Source: Domibacillus sp. PGB-M46 (lineage in GTDB: Bacteria > Bacillota > Bacilli > Bacillales > Domibacillaceae). From it: DNA of 52,006 bases. Below, one piece after another: positions 7,457 to 16,095 of this stretch; the first letter of the stretch is position 1; each line of letters opens with the position of its first letter. The notes beneath the pieces are model-generated. The model searched no databases. It was given only the letters and a program-made list of their open reading frames with translations, and was not told the origin of the DNA. Where the stretch lies: positions 1-52,006 of the forward strand of contig NZ_JAKGCR010000029.1 of the NCBI RefSeq assembly GCF_022668875.1, written 5' to 3'. Both the position numbers and the translations under genes were made by a program.

Positions 7457-8577
7457 TGCAGGCGCTCGTGGTAGCGGAACGTGTCATTGCCCAGGTATTC
7501 AAAGACAAACGGACGATGGCGATGATGTTTTTGGCTCCTTTGTTTGTTCTTTATTTATTGTTTACCATTTTAGGGTCGAGTTCAGACAACGTTACGATCG
7601 GCACAGTTGGCTTGCCGGCGTCCTTCGAACAAATAGTAAAAGAAGAAACGCCTGCCCGCTCGTATGCGTCACGCGAAGCAGCAGAAGAAGCGATGAAGGA
7701 GTTGCAAATCACTGCGCTTGTTTACCTGGAAAACGAAACACCTTATATTTTAATCGAAGGAGGCGATGTGTCTAAAAATGCGCAGGCACTCCGGGTCATT
7801 CAGTCGGCACTGACCAAACAATCCGCTGAACAGGGGCAGGCGGTAAACAAGCAGCTGCTCGAACAAATCAAGCAGCTGCAGGCTCAGCTCGGCCAGGAAG
7901 TGAGTGTGCCGGCTGAGGTTGCACCTATGGCTGTTAGAAATCCGCAAATTGATTTTTTATACGGTGACAAGGATGCAGGGCTCTTTGATCAAACGGCTCC
8001 TGCTTTAATGGGGTTTTTCATCTTTTTATTTGTGTTCATTATTTCAGGAGTGAGCTTTCTCCGGGAGCGCTCATCGGGCACACTGGAGAGAACACTTGTG
8101 ACACCATTAAAGCGGTCGAGTATCGTATGGGGATATTTCATTGGCTTTTTTCTGTTTGTCGTCATTCAAACGCTGTTGATTCAGTTGTTTATGGTGAATG
8201 TATTGGATGTGACCCAGTCCGGGAGCTACAGTTTGCTGCTGCTTGTGAATGTATTGACTGCAAGCGTCGCTTTGTCGCTCGGCCTGCTGCTGTCGAGCTT
8301 TGCAAAATCCGAGTTTCAGCTGATTCAGTTTATTCCGCTTGCAATCGTACCGCAGATCTTCTTCAGCGGAATCTTTGATTTATCTGACGCGCCCACCTGG
8401 GTAGAGGTCGTTAACCGCTTGATGCCGCTTACCTATGCAGCGCACGCCCTGCAGAACATTATGACAAGAGGAGCAGGAATCGATACAATCGGAATCGATT
8501 TACTTATGCTTGCCGGGTTCATTGCCGTCTTCGTTTTGCTGAATATGCGTGTGCTTCGAAAAGAGCGGCCTGTTTAA
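7456..8577 (+). CDS. ABC-2 type transporter permease
   Basis: The 373-residue membrane protein has one N-terminal membrane helix (about 20-40), a large external domain of about 140 residues, and five or so membrane helices in the C-terminal half. The ABC-2 family motif FLRERSSGTLERTLVTPLKRSSIVWG lies around residues 200-225. It pairs with the preceding ATPase to form an exporter; the TetR partner suggests drug or antimicrobial efflux, but the substrate cannot be read. The ATG overlaps the ATPase stop codon. A terminator follows at 8600-8628. Confidence 0.9.
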   Translation: MQALVVAERVIAQVFKDKRTMAMMFLAPLFVLYLLFTILGSSSDNVTIGTVGLPASFEQIVKEETPARSYASREAAEEAMKELQITALVYLENETPYILIEGGDVSKNAQALRVIQSALTKQSAEQGQAVNKQLLEQIKQLQAQLGQEVSVPAEVAPMAVRNPQIDFLYGDKDAGLFDQTAPALMGFFIFLFVFIISGVSFLRERSSGTLERTLVTPLKRSSIVWGYFIGFFLFVVIQTLLIQLFMVNVLDVTQSGSYSLLLLVNVLTASVALSLGLLLSSFAKSEFQLIQFIPLAIVPQIFFSGIFDLSDAPTWVEVVNRLMPLTYAAHALQNIMTRGAGIDTIGIDLLMLAGFIAVFVLLNMRVLRKERPV

Positions 8578-8599
8578 TAGGTATTCATAAAAGCAGGGA

Positions 8600-8628
8600 A
8601 GCCGGGGAAGAACAGCCCTGGCTTTTTT
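8600..8628 (+). terminator. intrinsic terminator of the ABC exporter operon
   Basis: AGCCGGGG (8600-8607) pairs with CCCTGGCT (8616-8623; one G-U pair), followed by a run of six T residues. Confidence 0.85.
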
Positions 8629-8711
8629 ATTGGCTATAAACGGTCCAGAAGAAGGGAGTTAGCTCGGTTTAAGCAAAATTCATATACAAAAAAATGGAGT
8701 ATGTACAAGTG

Positions 8712-8804
8712 AAATAAAAAGAGAATTTGATAGGTTTAATTTCTTTAAAAGGAGCGATGCTGAAAGGATCGTTGCAGAAGGAAGAGGGGTAAAATAAAGT
8801 TTTT
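8712..8804 (-). ncRNA. candidate Fur-controlled small RNA (FsrA-like in layout)
   Basis: No protein gene follows the strong Fur box at 8837-8851. On the minus strand an extended -10 element (TGT-TAAGAT, TAAGAT = 8811-8816) overlaps this box at its -35 region and would start a transcript near 8804. The predicted RNA of about 90 nt contains a C-rich single-stranded stretch (CCCCTCTTCCTTC) complementary to Shine-Dalgarno-like sequence, a small CGAT/ATCG hairpin and a bulged hairpin followed by TTTTTATTT. B. subtilis FsrA is a Fur-repressed, C-rich sRNA of about 84 nt; similarity here is in architecture only. No expression evidence is available. Confidence 0.4.
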
Positions 8805-8836
8805 TAAACGATCTTAACATAAATTTCAGATGAAAA

Positions 8837-8851
8837 TGATAGTTATTATCA
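8837..8851. promoter_or_regulatory. Fur box
   Basis: TGATAGTTATTATCA matches the 7-1-7 consensus TGATAAT-N-ATTATCA at 14 of 15 positions. The nearest protein genes on either side are not obviously its targets; it overlaps the predicted promoter of the candidate small RNA on the minus strand. Confidence 0.7.
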
Positions 8852-8869
8852 ACGGAAGAGCTAAGAGAT

Positions 8870-8891
8870 GGCAACCTGTATTCCGGTTGCC
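8870..8891 (-). terminator. hairpin after the DUF1540 gene
   Basis: GGCAACC (8870-8876) and GGTTGCC (8885-8891) form a perfect 7-bp stem 11 bp beyond the stop codon of the DUF1540 gene. The U-tract is poor, so efficiency is uncertain. Confidence 0.5.
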
Positions 8892-8901
8892 TTAAAGAGA
8901 A

Positions 8902-9057
8902 TTACAGCTCTGGAACAAACGTTTTGCAGTCAGTTTCTTCACTATTAGATGCTTCTTTCCCCTTATGGCTGACAACATAAATCGCTTCTGCTTCGCATTT
9001 ATTTCCCGATGCCCAATACTTGCAGTTATTTACCTCACATAGAACGTCTTTAGCCAT
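8902..9057 (-). CDS. DUF1540 domain-containing miniprotein, 51 aa
   Basis: A small gene with ribosome binding site GAGGAGGTG and ATG at 9057. The 51-residue product has cysteines at positions 7, 12, 21 and 44 in the pattern CEVNNCKYWASGNKCEAEAI, which is the DUF1540 signature (a small cysteine-rich, probably metal-binding fold). Family members are common in Bacillus and Clostridium, often sporulation-associated, with no established function. It lies between a Fur box and a siderophore-uptake gene but has its own ribosome binding site and following hairpin. Confidence 0.85.
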   Translation of the reverse strand: MAKDVLCEVNNCKYWASGNKCEAEAIYVVSHKGKEASNSEETDCKTFVPEL

Positions 9058-9162
9058 GATTGTACACCTCCTCTTTAGTTATTTATATTTTAGCCAGATT
9101 TATTTTTTATTAAACATAGAACAGGCAATACAGAAGGTGAGGCCATTTATTCATAAAAAAAT

Positions 9163-9214
9163 CTCCAGCTGGAGCATGGAACTGGCCTGTTTATCAGACA
9201 GGATCAGTTCCATG
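9163..9214 (-). terminator. long hairpin and U-tract after the siderophore-binding protein gene
   Basis: CATGGAACTG (9175-9184) plus CCTGT pairs with ACAGG plus CAGTTCCATG (9205-9214) around a 7-nt loop. On the minus strand this is followed by a second palindrome, CTCCAGCTGGAG (9163-9174), and then a run of seven T residues. The arrangement fits a rho-independent terminator for the gene ending at 9292. Confidence 0.6.
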
Positions 9215-9291
9215 AGTAGAAAAAGATTTTCCTCCCGCATAGAGATGCATGTATGCATTATTTTATTAGTAAGAAAAAAGTGTTTGTTTTC

Positions 9292-10260
9292 TTATTTGCT
9301 TTTCATAATTTCAGAAAGGTCATCCAGCATTTTATTTGCCGCAATAACTCCACCTGCTGTGTTCCAAATCGAGTCATCTACCTTATGGACGTTTCCGGTT
9401 TTTACTGCCTGAAGATTTTTGAAAAGAGGATCGTTGATCCATTCTTTTTCAAGTTCTGTCGCTTCGCCGCTTCCATCTTCAAATGTGAAGTAGAAAAGAA
9501 CATCGCCATCCATGGCTGGAATACGTTCTTTTGTTGCATTTTTCTCGGCAAAATCATCTTTGTCCTGTTCTGCCGGACGGGCAAACCCAAGCTGTTCTAA
9601 AATAACACCGGAAAAAGAATCTTTATGATAAATACGAACATCACCCGGCATGAAACGTACCATAGAAATTTCCTTCTTCACTTTATCACCCAGCTCTGCT
9701 TTTAAATCTGCGATCCGCTGGTCATATGCTGCTATGACTTCTTTTCCTTCTTCTTCTTTGTTCACTGATTTTGCATATAATTCAAAATTTTCTTTCCATT
9801 CTCCGCGCAGTGTTTCTGAAAATACAGTCGGTGCGATGGCACTTAACTGGTCATAAATTTTTTCCTGGCGCAATTTATTGCCAATAATCAAATCTGGCTG
9901 AAGCTTTGCGATCGCTTCTACATTCACAGGATCTTCCTGTCCTACTACTTCTACGCCTTCCATCTGGTCTTTAATATGGTCATACCATGGGTCGCCGGCA
10001 TAGGATTGAACAGCGCCAACCGGTTTAACGCCAAGCGCAAGTAGGGCTTCTGTTCCTTCATTTGTCAAGATCACAACTCGCTCAGGTGTTCCTTTAATTT
10101 CCGTTGTCCCCATTGCATGTTCAATCGTATAAGATTCTTCAGCCGGTGCTTCTTTTTCTCCTTCAGCGCCCGCTGTTTTTTCTTCTTTGTTTCCACAAGC
10201 TGCTAAGATGAGCAGCAATAGAACCGAAAGCAAAGATAAAATAGATTTGTTCCACTTCAT
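9292..10260 (-). CDS. iron-siderophore ABC transporter substrate-binding lipoprotein
   Basis: The 322-residue protein starts with a lipoprotein signal peptide ending in the lipobox LAAC (Cys at about residue 22), followed by an acidic Ala/Glu linker and a periplasmic-binding-protein class III (FecB/FhuD) fold: ERVVILTNEGTEALLALGVKPVG, IAKLQPDLIIGNK and the C-terminal NTAGGVIAANKMLDDL. It should capture a ferric siderophore on the outer face of the membrane and deliver it to the divergently encoded permeases. The closest types I recall are YfiY-like hydroxamate/schizokinen binders. Two Fur boxes in the divergent gap indicate iron repression. A GGAGG site lies before the ATG. Confidence 0.9.
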   Translation of the reverse strand: MKWNKSILSLLSVLLLLILAACGNKEEKTAGAEGEKEAPAEESYTIEHAMGTTEIKGTPERVVILTNEGTEALLALGVKPVGAVQSYAGDPWYDHIKDQMEGVEVVGQEDPVNVEAIAKLQPDLIIGNKLRQEKIYDQLSAIAPTVFSETLRGEWKENFELYAKSVNKEEEGKEVIAAYDQRIADLKAELGDKVKKEISMVRFMPGDVRIYHKDSFSGVILEQLGFARPAEQDKDDFAEKNATKERIPAMDGDVLFYFTFEDGSGEATELEKEWINDPLFKNLQAVKTGNVHKVDDSIWNTAGGVIAANKMLDDLSEIMKSK

Positions 10261-10288
10261 ACGTATGTATCCTCCTATAATAAATCTT

Positions 10289-10303
10289 TGAAAATGATTT
10301 TCA
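10289..10303. promoter_or_regulatory. Fur box, binding-protein side
   Basis: TGAAAATGATTTTCA is a perfect 7-1-7 inverted repeat that matches the Bacillus Fur consensus closely. It lies about 30 bp upstream of the siderophore-binding protein start on the minus strand. Confidence 0.85.
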
Positions 10304-10357
10304 TTACCATTTACAACGTTTATAGTAATCGCATCTCATCCCTAAGTCAATAGTAAA

Positions 10358-10372
10358 TGATAATGATTTTCA
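10358..10372. promoter_or_regulatory. Fur box, permease side
   Basis: TGATAATGATTTTCA matches TGATAAT-N-ATTATCA at 14 of 15 positions. It lies about 90 bp upstream of the first permease gene, so each divergent transcript has its own Fur site. Confidence 0.88.
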
Positions 10373-10461
10373 AAGTCATTGACGATAAGGCTTGTTTTTC
10401 TTTACAATATCACTGGAATCGCTTTTAAAAGTTATTTATGGGCGGCGGGAAGGATACGAGG

Positions 10462-11460
10462 ATGGAGAATGTAACAAAAAATCTATTACTTTTATTGGGT
10501 GGTATGTTAGCTGTAGCGCTATGTATGCTCTTAAGTATTGTATACGGCTATACAGATACCTCCTGGAGGGAAGCCTATCAGGCATTTGTACAGTTTAACG
10601 GTTCAACCGATCACTTAGTGATCCAAAACGTCCGGCTCCCAAGGGCGCTCATTGCTGGAGCCGCAGGGGCAAGTCTGGCTATGGCAGGAGCTATTATGCA
10701 GACTGTGACCAAAAACCCGCTGGCAGCGCCAGGTATTCTTGGAATCAACGCGGGGGCGGGCTTTTTTGTTGTCGCTGCTATAACAATATTTGGCTTAAAC
10801 GGAACGCAGGCTCTTTCCTGGGTTGCTTTTGCGGGGGCTGGGCTGGCCGCTGTTCTTGTTTTCTGCATAAGTGCAGCTGGCAGAGAAGGGATGACCCCTA
10901 TGAAACTAACTTTGGCAGGTGCGGCTATTGCGGCCATGTTTTCTTCGTTCACGCAGGGGCTTCTTGTTTTAGAAGATTCAGCGCTTGAACAAGTGCTCTT
11001 TTGGCTTGCTGGCTCTGTGCAGGGGCGGAAGCTTGAGGTGCTGCAAGCCGTTTTTCCTTATTTAGCAGCTGGATGGGTATTCACTCTTTTACTGGCCAAA
11101 AAGTTGAATGTTTTGGCGATGGGTGATGATGTCGCGAGAGGACTTGGTCTTAACCTAGTGCTTGTGAAATCTTTATCTGTCATGGTCGTTGTACTGCTTG
11201 CGGGCGGAACAGTTGCAGTAGCCGGGCCCATTGGATTTGTAGGAATTATGGTTCCTCATATTGCAAGAAGCTGGATTGGAATCGATCATCGCTGGCTGCT
11301 GCCTTTTTCAGGCTTGCTTGGCGCTGTTTTTCTGCTTGCAGCAGATATCAGCGCCCGCTATATTATCATGCCGCAGGAAGTGCCGGTTGGTGTTATGACG
11401 GCTGTGATTGGGGTGCCATTCTTTATTTACATTGCAAGAAAGGGGTTTGGCGCTCAATGA
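10462..11460 (+). CDS. FecCD-family iron-siderophore permease, subunit 1
   Basis: ATG 10462 is preferred over ATG 10438 because AAGGA sits 8 nt before it; this gives 332 residues, the usual length. The protein shows the FecCD features: PRALIAGAAGASLAMAGAIMQTVTKNPLAAPGILG near the N-terminus, the EAA-like loop GPIGFVGIMVPHIAR near residue 260, and about ten hydrophobic segments. It forms the membrane channel with the next gene product. The stop overlaps the start of the second permease (ATGA), so the genes are coupled. It resembles the YfiZ type. Confidence 0.92.
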   Translation: MENVTKNLLLLLGGMLAVALCMLLSIVYGYTDTSWREAYQAFVQFNGSTDHLVIQNVRLPRALIAGAAGASLAMAGAIMQTVTKNPLAAPGILGINAGAGFFVVAAITIFGLNGTQALSWVAFAGAGLAAVLVFCISAAGREGMTPMKLTLAGAAIAAMFSSFTQGLLVLEDSALEQVLFWLAGSVQGRKLEVLQAVFPYLAAGWVFTLLLAKKLNVLAMGDDVARGLGLNLVLVKSLSVMVVVLLAGGTVAVAGPIGFVGIMVPHIARSWIGIDHRWLLPFSGLLGAVFLLAADISARYIIMPQEVPVGVMTAVIGVPFFIYIARKGFGAQ

Positions 11461-12512
11461 AGCGATATCAAGTAACACGGCTGTCTCAAGGCCGTATATC
11501 TTTTTTGCTGGATCTAGCAGCCATAAAAAAAATTCTCTTATTATTTTTTTTACTTTTAGCCGTTTTTACAGTAAGTGCAGCTTTAGGTGATATCAGGCTA
11601 AGCTTTATGAGCGTACTTCAAACATTTACAGGCGGCGGCACACAGCTGGATCAGTTAGTTGTGTTTTCTTTCCGAATGCCAAGAATGATTGTAGCCATGC
11701 TGGCAGGAATGTCGTTAGCCATGGCGGGAGCTATTTTGCAGGGACTGGTGCGAAATCCACTCGCCTCTCCTGACATTATTGGTCTTACGGCTGGGGCAAG
11801 TGCAGCTGTTGTCAGCTTTTTGGCTCTTTTTAGCAATGAAAGCAATGCCTTAACGGTTAGTATACAGTGGCTGCCGCTGGCTGCTTTTCTAGGGGCTGCC
11901 CTGGCCGCTCTGCTCGTTTACGTATTGTCCTGGAAAAATGGTGTTTCACCTGTCCGCATGGTGCTCATTGGCATCGGGGTATCTGCTTTAATGCAGGCAG
12001 CTACGACGATGATGATGATCGTAGGGCCCATTCACCAGGCAAGCCAGGCCAACATCTGGATTACGGGGACGGTTCATGGAGTGAACTGGAAAGAAGTTTC
12101 CATTATGGCACCTTACACAGTATCTCTCATGATCATTACGTTTTTGGCAGCACGCCATCTTAATATACAAGAGCTTGGGGAGGAGCTGGCCGTAAATGCC
12201 GGAGTAAAGGTGGAACGCCAGCGTTTTTGGCTGATTTTACTTGCGACGGGGCTTGTCGGCGGTGCAGTAGCGTTCGCGGGAGGAATTGGTTTTGTCGGTT
12301 TAATTGCGCCTCATATGGCAAGGAGGCTGGTCGGTTCATCGTTTGGTCCCTTGCTCGCTGCTTCGGCTTTATTAGGTGCTATTTTAGTTATACTGGCAGA
12401 TTTAGTTGGCCGTACTCTTTTCTTGCCGTTAGAAGTTCCTGCTGGTGTATTTACGGCTGGAATTGGCGCCCCTTATTTTATTTATTTACTTTTACGGTCA
12501 AAACGGCTATAA
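11457..12512 (+). CDS. FecCD-family iron-siderophore permease, subunit 2
   Basis: This 351-residue paralogue of the preceding permease shares the signatures FRMPRMIVAMLAGMSLAMAGAILQGLVRNPLASPDIIG and GGIGFVGLIAPHMAR. Its N-terminus is somewhat longer and basic. Together the two subunits form the heterodimeric channel of a BtuC-type importer. Start ATG 11457 overlaps the upstream stop codon. It resembles the YfhA type; the order binding protein / permease / permease / ATPase / reductase is a complete ferric-siderophore import unit. Confidence 0.92.
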   Translation: MKRYQVTRLSQGRISFLLDLAAIKKILLLFFLLLAVFTVSAALGDIRLSFMSVLQTFTGGGTQLDQLVVFSFRMPRMIVAMLAGMSLAMAGAILQGLVRNPLASPDIIGLTAGASAAVVSFLALFSNESNALTVSIQWLPLAAFLGAALAALLVYVLSWKNGVSPVRMVLIGIGVSALMQAATTMMMIVGPIHQASQANIWITGTVHGVNWKEVSIMAPYTVSLMIITFLAARHLNIQELGEELAVNAGVKVERQRFWLILLATGLVGGAVAFAGGIGFVGLIAPHMARRLVGSSFGPLLAASALLGAILVILADLVGRTLFLPLEVPAGVFTAGIGAPYFIYLLLRSKRL

Positions 12513-12525
12513 GGAGTGAAAACAA

Positions 12526-13350
12526 ATGGCTGAAACGAGCATTACAACAGAGCAATTAACATTGTCATATGGGAAGAATATTATTATCGACGAACTTGAT
12601 TTGGCGATACCAAAAGGGAAAATTACGGTTTTAATAGGGGGCAATGGATGCGGCAAGTCAACGCTGCTTCGGTCGGCAGCAAGGCTGCTAAAGCCGCTTT
12701 CCGGAACGATTTTGCTTGATGGAGAAGAGATTGCCAGTATGCCGACAAAGGAAGTAGCCAAAAAAATGGCTATCCTGCCACAGTCGCCATCTGCACCGCA
12801 GGGACTGACCGTGCTACAGCTAGTGAAGCAGGGACGTTACCCGCATCAAACATGGCTGAAGCAGTGGTCTTCCGAAGATGAAACCGCCATTCAAAGTGCT
12901 TTGGCGTCAACCGGCCTTCTTGACTTGCAAGACCGCCCTGTTGATGAGCTGTCCGGCGGACAAAGACAGAGAGCCTGGATTGCCATGACCCTTGCTCAAA
13001 ACACCGAGACGATTCTCCTTGATGAACCTACTACTTACTTAGATATGACCCATCAGATTGACATTTTGGATCTGCTGTTTGAATTAAATGAGCTTGAACA
13101 GCGGACGATTGTGATGGTGCTGCATGATTTAAACCTGGCTTGCCGCTATGCACATCACATTATCGCCGTTAAAGATAAAGGGGTTTATGCGCAGGGCGCA
13201 CCCGAAAATATTATCAACAGTGAACTTGTAAGACATGTTTTTCAAATGGAATGCCAGATTATAACGGATCCTCTTTTCGGTACACCGCTTTGTATTCCGT
13301 ATGGAAAAGGCCGTTCTATTTTGGAAAGGTCACCTTCTTATGCAAAGTAA
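12526..13350 (+). CDS. iron-siderophore ABC transporter ATP-binding protein (FecE/FhuC-like)
   Basis: The 274-residue ATPase has Walker A GGNGCGKS near residue 38, the siderophore-family Q-loop region [25 protein letters not shown], signature [13 protein letters not shown] near 144 and Walker [13 protein letters not shown] near 163, with the switch histidine in VLHDLNLA. It powers the two preceding permeases. AAGGAG lies before the ATG, 13 bp after the upstream stop. The end of the gene overlaps the start of the FhuF-like reductase gene by 11 bp. Confidence 0.93.
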   Translation: MAETSITTEQLTLSYGKNIIIDELDLAIPKGKITVLIGGNGCGKSTLLRSAARLLKPLSGTILLDGEEIASMPTKEVAKKMAILPQSPSAPQGLTVLQLVKQGRYPHQTWLKQWSSEDETAIQSALASTGLLDLQDRPVDELSGGQRQRAWIAMTLAQNTETILLDEPTTYLDMTHQIDILDLLFELNELEQRTIVMVLHDLNLACRYAHHIIAVKDKGVYAQGAPENIINSELVRHVFQMECQIITDPLFGTPLCIPYGKGRSILERSPSYAK

Positions 13351-14080
13351 CTGGACAGCGAAAGAAAAAGAGCTGCTGGAATCGAGAAGTCGTTTTTTAT
13401 TCGAGAAACCAAAAAGCGGAAGGGGTGTACCGCTTTCTGTTTTTCTTGAACCAGCCGCTTTTTCCGCTTTTTTAAAAAAAGAAGCCGGCCGTATTGGATC
13501 AGATAATACAAAAGTCGCCGCTTCGATTTTCATTAAGCGTTATGCATTTTTACTAGTTGGGGTTCTTGCTTCCTGGTCGTTTTTCCGCAAGCCCTTTTTC
13601 TTTTCGCCCCAGGCCATTTGGCTGGTTGATGATGGCCATTTAGATGCTTGGAGGCCAAAGTTTTTCCTGGATGAAGCGGTCTGCAGGCAAAAACACGGGC
13701 GGATTGAAGAAGCGCTTTATCATATAAACGCGGTGATTGAATCTGCCAAAGAAGCAACGGGAATTTCTCCCGCTATTTTACGAGAAAACTTGGCGGTATA
13801 TATATTTTGGCTCTATGAAACGGTAGCGGAAGAAAAAGAATTATCTGCTGTATCGAAAAGGGCAAAAAAAGACTTTATGTGGCTGCTGGCACCAGAGCAG
13901 GCCTCTCTTTTTGGAGGAGACGTGGCAAATCCGCTTGCTGCTTGTTTTAAAGAAAAAGAAGCTATGGAAGGGCAGAAGAAACCATTAAGAATTCGGTCTA
14001 CCTGCTGTTTAAATGTTAAGCTTAAAACAGGAGGAAAAAGATGCTCGGTTTGTCCGGTTCAACATAAAGCAGATTTCTAA
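13340..14080 (+). CDS. fhuF: FhuF-like siderophore-iron reductase
   Basis: The C-terminus carries CC-x10-C-x2-C ([17 protein letters not shown]), the [2Fe-2S] ligand pattern of FhuF ferric-siderophore reductases, which release iron from imported siderophores in the cytoplasm by reduction. ATG 13340 is chosen because it follows GGAAAGG and gives 246 residues; an ATG at 13301 lies deep inside the ATPase gene. Overlap with the ATPase gene indicates an operon and common Fur control. The rest of the protein matches the family only in overall length and in a central tryptophan-rich region. Confidence 0.88.
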   Translation: MQSNWTAKEKELLESRSRFLFEKPKSGRGVPLSVFLEPAAFSAFLKKEAGRIGSDNTKVAASIFIKRYAFLLVGVLASWSFFRKPFFFSPQAIWLVDDGHLDAWRPKFFLDEAVCRQKHGRIEEALYHINAVIESAKEATGISPAILRENLAVYIFWLYETVAEEKELSAVSKRAKKDFMWLLAPEQASLFGGDVANPLAACFKEKEAMEGQKKPLRIRSTCCLNVKLKTGGKRCSVCPVQHKADF

Positions 14081-14383
14081 GAAGGCAGAAAGAGAGCTTG
14101 TTAAGCAGGGGCTTCACCGTTAGCATTTCAAGTCGACAAAAAGGTTTCAATAAAGGAAATGTTTTTAAAGCTAATACATAATTGAGGTAGGGCGTTTGCT
14201 CGACTGTATAGCTGTTAAAGAGGTGCCGCATATAGGTTTAATTAAGATCTAAAAATAGCTTGTATGAGTGCATCGTACAGCCTCTCAGCAGTAATAATTG
14301 AGAAGATATATCCATATGCTTTGACTAAAGAAAGTGATGAACGGCTTCCGCCTGTCGAAGACAAAATAGGTAGGAGTGTGTCT
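14081..14383. other. gap without a recognised gene
   Basis: I see no terminator with a clear U-tract after the FhuF gene and no convincing promoter. The reading frame of the monooxygenase is open back to an ATG at 14264, but that region has no ribosome binding site and is treated as untranslated leader. Confidence 0.4.
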
Positions 14384-15823
14384 ATGGCTGCTATTACCGG
14401 CAATGGTTATATTGAACGGATTGATCGGCTGCACACATGTGTCTGGATAGATGGAGTGCCGGTCACAGGCAAAATCTCGGAGCATCCGGCATTCAAAGGA
14501 GTCATGAAAAGTCAGGCCGCACTGTATGACTTGCAGCATAAGAATTCCCTTAAAGGAACCATGACATATCCGTCACCGTTAAGCGGGGCCCCGGTAGGGG
14601 TGTCGTACTTGCAGCCGAAGACAAAGGAAGAGTTAATAAAAAGGCGGGCGATGATCCAGCAGTGGGCATTGTCAAACAACGGCATGATGGGCAGAAGCCC
14701 GGATTATATGAATACGATGCTGATGGCATTTGCTTCTTCGGCCAATTGGCTGACGGGAAAAGAGCATTGTTTCCCGGAGCATTTGCTGAAGTTTTATGAA
14801 TATGCGCGTGAAAATGACGTATCGATGACCCATACATTTATCGATCCCCAGGTGAACCGGGGCAAGTTTTACTTTGAAAACACCAGTGAACCGATAGCCG
14901 CCAAAATTGTAGGCACAAACAGTGAAGGCATTATTATAAAAGGAGCGCGCCTCCTTGCCACACAAGGCGGGATCACCGATGAAATCGTTGTTTACTCAGC
15001 AGGCGGCATTCGGGAAAAAGCCAAAAGCTTTGCTTTTTCGATCCCCAGCAACAGTGACGGTCTTACGTTTATTTGCAGAGGCTCGTTTGTAGAAGGAGAC
15101 TCTGCTTTCAACTATCCGCTTAGCTCAAGGTTTGAAGAAATGGATACGATTGTAGTGTTTGACCATGTAGTGGTTCCGTGGGAACGTGTTTTTTACTATC
15201 ACAATATAGAAGTGTCTAACGGCTTTATGCCGTCCAGTTCCGTTCTGCCTTTTACACTTCATCAAGTAGCTTCCCGGCAGATTGTAAAAACAGAATTTGT
15301 ATTAGGGATTGTTCAGTCCATTATTGAAACAATCCATATTGGAGAATATCAGCACGTTCAGGACAAAGCGTCTGAAATCATTACCGCTTTAGAAATGATG
15401 AAGGCTTTAGTGATGAAGTCGGAAGCCGAGGCACAGATCGATGAGTGGGGATTCATGCGGCCGGATCAAACAACTCTTCAAATTGCTGTCCATTTTTTCC
15501 CGCGTATTTATCCACGGTTCGCAGAAATCATTCAGCTGCTAGGCGCAAGCGGATTAATGACTCTCCCCACTGAAAAGGCCTTTCAGTCTAATATCCGAAA
15601 AGACCTTGACCACTACCTGCAGGCTAAAGCTGCGAATGCGGAGGACCGCGTGAAAATATTTCGCCTGGCCTGGGATTTAACGATGAGCTCGTTTGGTACA
15701 CGCGAAACGCTGTATGAACGGTTTTTCTTTGGCGATCCCGTTAAACTTTCCAGCCACTTATACTTTTCTTACGACAAAAAGCCGTATGTGGCCCGGGTAA
15801 AGAACTTTCTGCAAAAAGAGTAG
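14384..15823 (+). CDS. hpaB: 4-hydroxyphenylacetate 3-monooxygenase, oxygenase component (HpaB family)
   Basis: The start is ATG 14384 with GTAGGAG eight nt upstream, giving 479 residues, the normal HpaB/YoaI length. Family features include TYPSPLSGAPVGVSYLQPKTKEELIKRR, SPDYMNTMLMAF, the Arg/His-rich FAD- and substrate-binding segment THTFIDPQVNRG, and AKIVGTNSEGIIIKGARLLATQGG. The enzyme hydroxylates 4-hydroxyphenylacetate or other phenols to catechols using reduced FAD supplied by a separate reductase (HpaC). No hpaC or homoprotocatechuate genes lie nearby, so either the reductase is elsewhere or the substrate differs. It is a single gene ending at a strong terminator. Confidence 0.88.
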   Translation: MAAITGNGYIERIDRLHTCVWIDGVPVTGKISEHPAFKGVMKSQAALYDLQHKNSLKGTMTYPSPLSGAPVGVSYLQPKTKEELIKRRAMIQQWALSNNGMMGRSPDYMNTMLMAFASSANWLTGKEHCFPEHLLKFYEYARENDVSMTHTFIDPQVNRGKFYFENTSEPIAAKIVGTNSEGIIIKGARLLATQGGITDEIVVYSAGGIREKAKSFAFSIPSNSDGLTFICRGSFVEGDSAFNYPLSSRFEEMDTIVVFDHVVVPWERVFYYHNIEVSNGFMPSSSVLPFTLHQVASRQIVKTEFVLGIVQSIIETIHIGEYQHVQDKASEIITALEMMKALVMKSEAEAQIDEWGFMRPDQTTLQIAVHFFPRIYPRFAEIIQLLGASGLMTLPTEKAFQSNIRKDLDHYLQAKAANAEDRVKIFRLAWDLTMSSFGTRETLYERFFFGDPVKLSSHLYFSYDKKPYVARVKNFLQKE

Positions 15824-15881
15824 GCGGAATCGATAACGGAGATAAACGGCAGACCTGCGCTACCTCATAAGCACTTTTTAA

Positions 15882-15938
15882 AAAGCCTGGAAACCTGGCA
15901 GAGAACAGCATGATCTCTGCAGGATTTCCGGCTTTTTT
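15882..15938 (+). terminator. intrinsic terminator after hpaB
   Basis: AAAGCC-GGAAA-GGCAGAGA is matched by TCTCTGC-GG-TTTCC-GGCTTTTTT with small internal bulges, giving a long stem followed by six T residues. Confidence 0.85.
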
Positions 15939-16095
15939 GCTGTGAACAAATGTTTCAACGAGCAAAAGAAAGCAGTGGTTCTTTATGGGGATCAAAATGC
16001 CGATAAAGAATGCGCCGCCTTAAAATGCCTGAAGCAGCATCGCCAGCTTTTATATATCAACTTTGGGGGTAAGGTGAGAAAAAGGAGAGAATCTT

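Noticed and set aside
9020-9412. Plus-strand open frames of 115-130 codons opposite the siderophore-binding protein gene
   Set aside because: They are antisense to a well-supported lipoprotein gene and to the DUF1540 gene, and have no ribosome binding sites.
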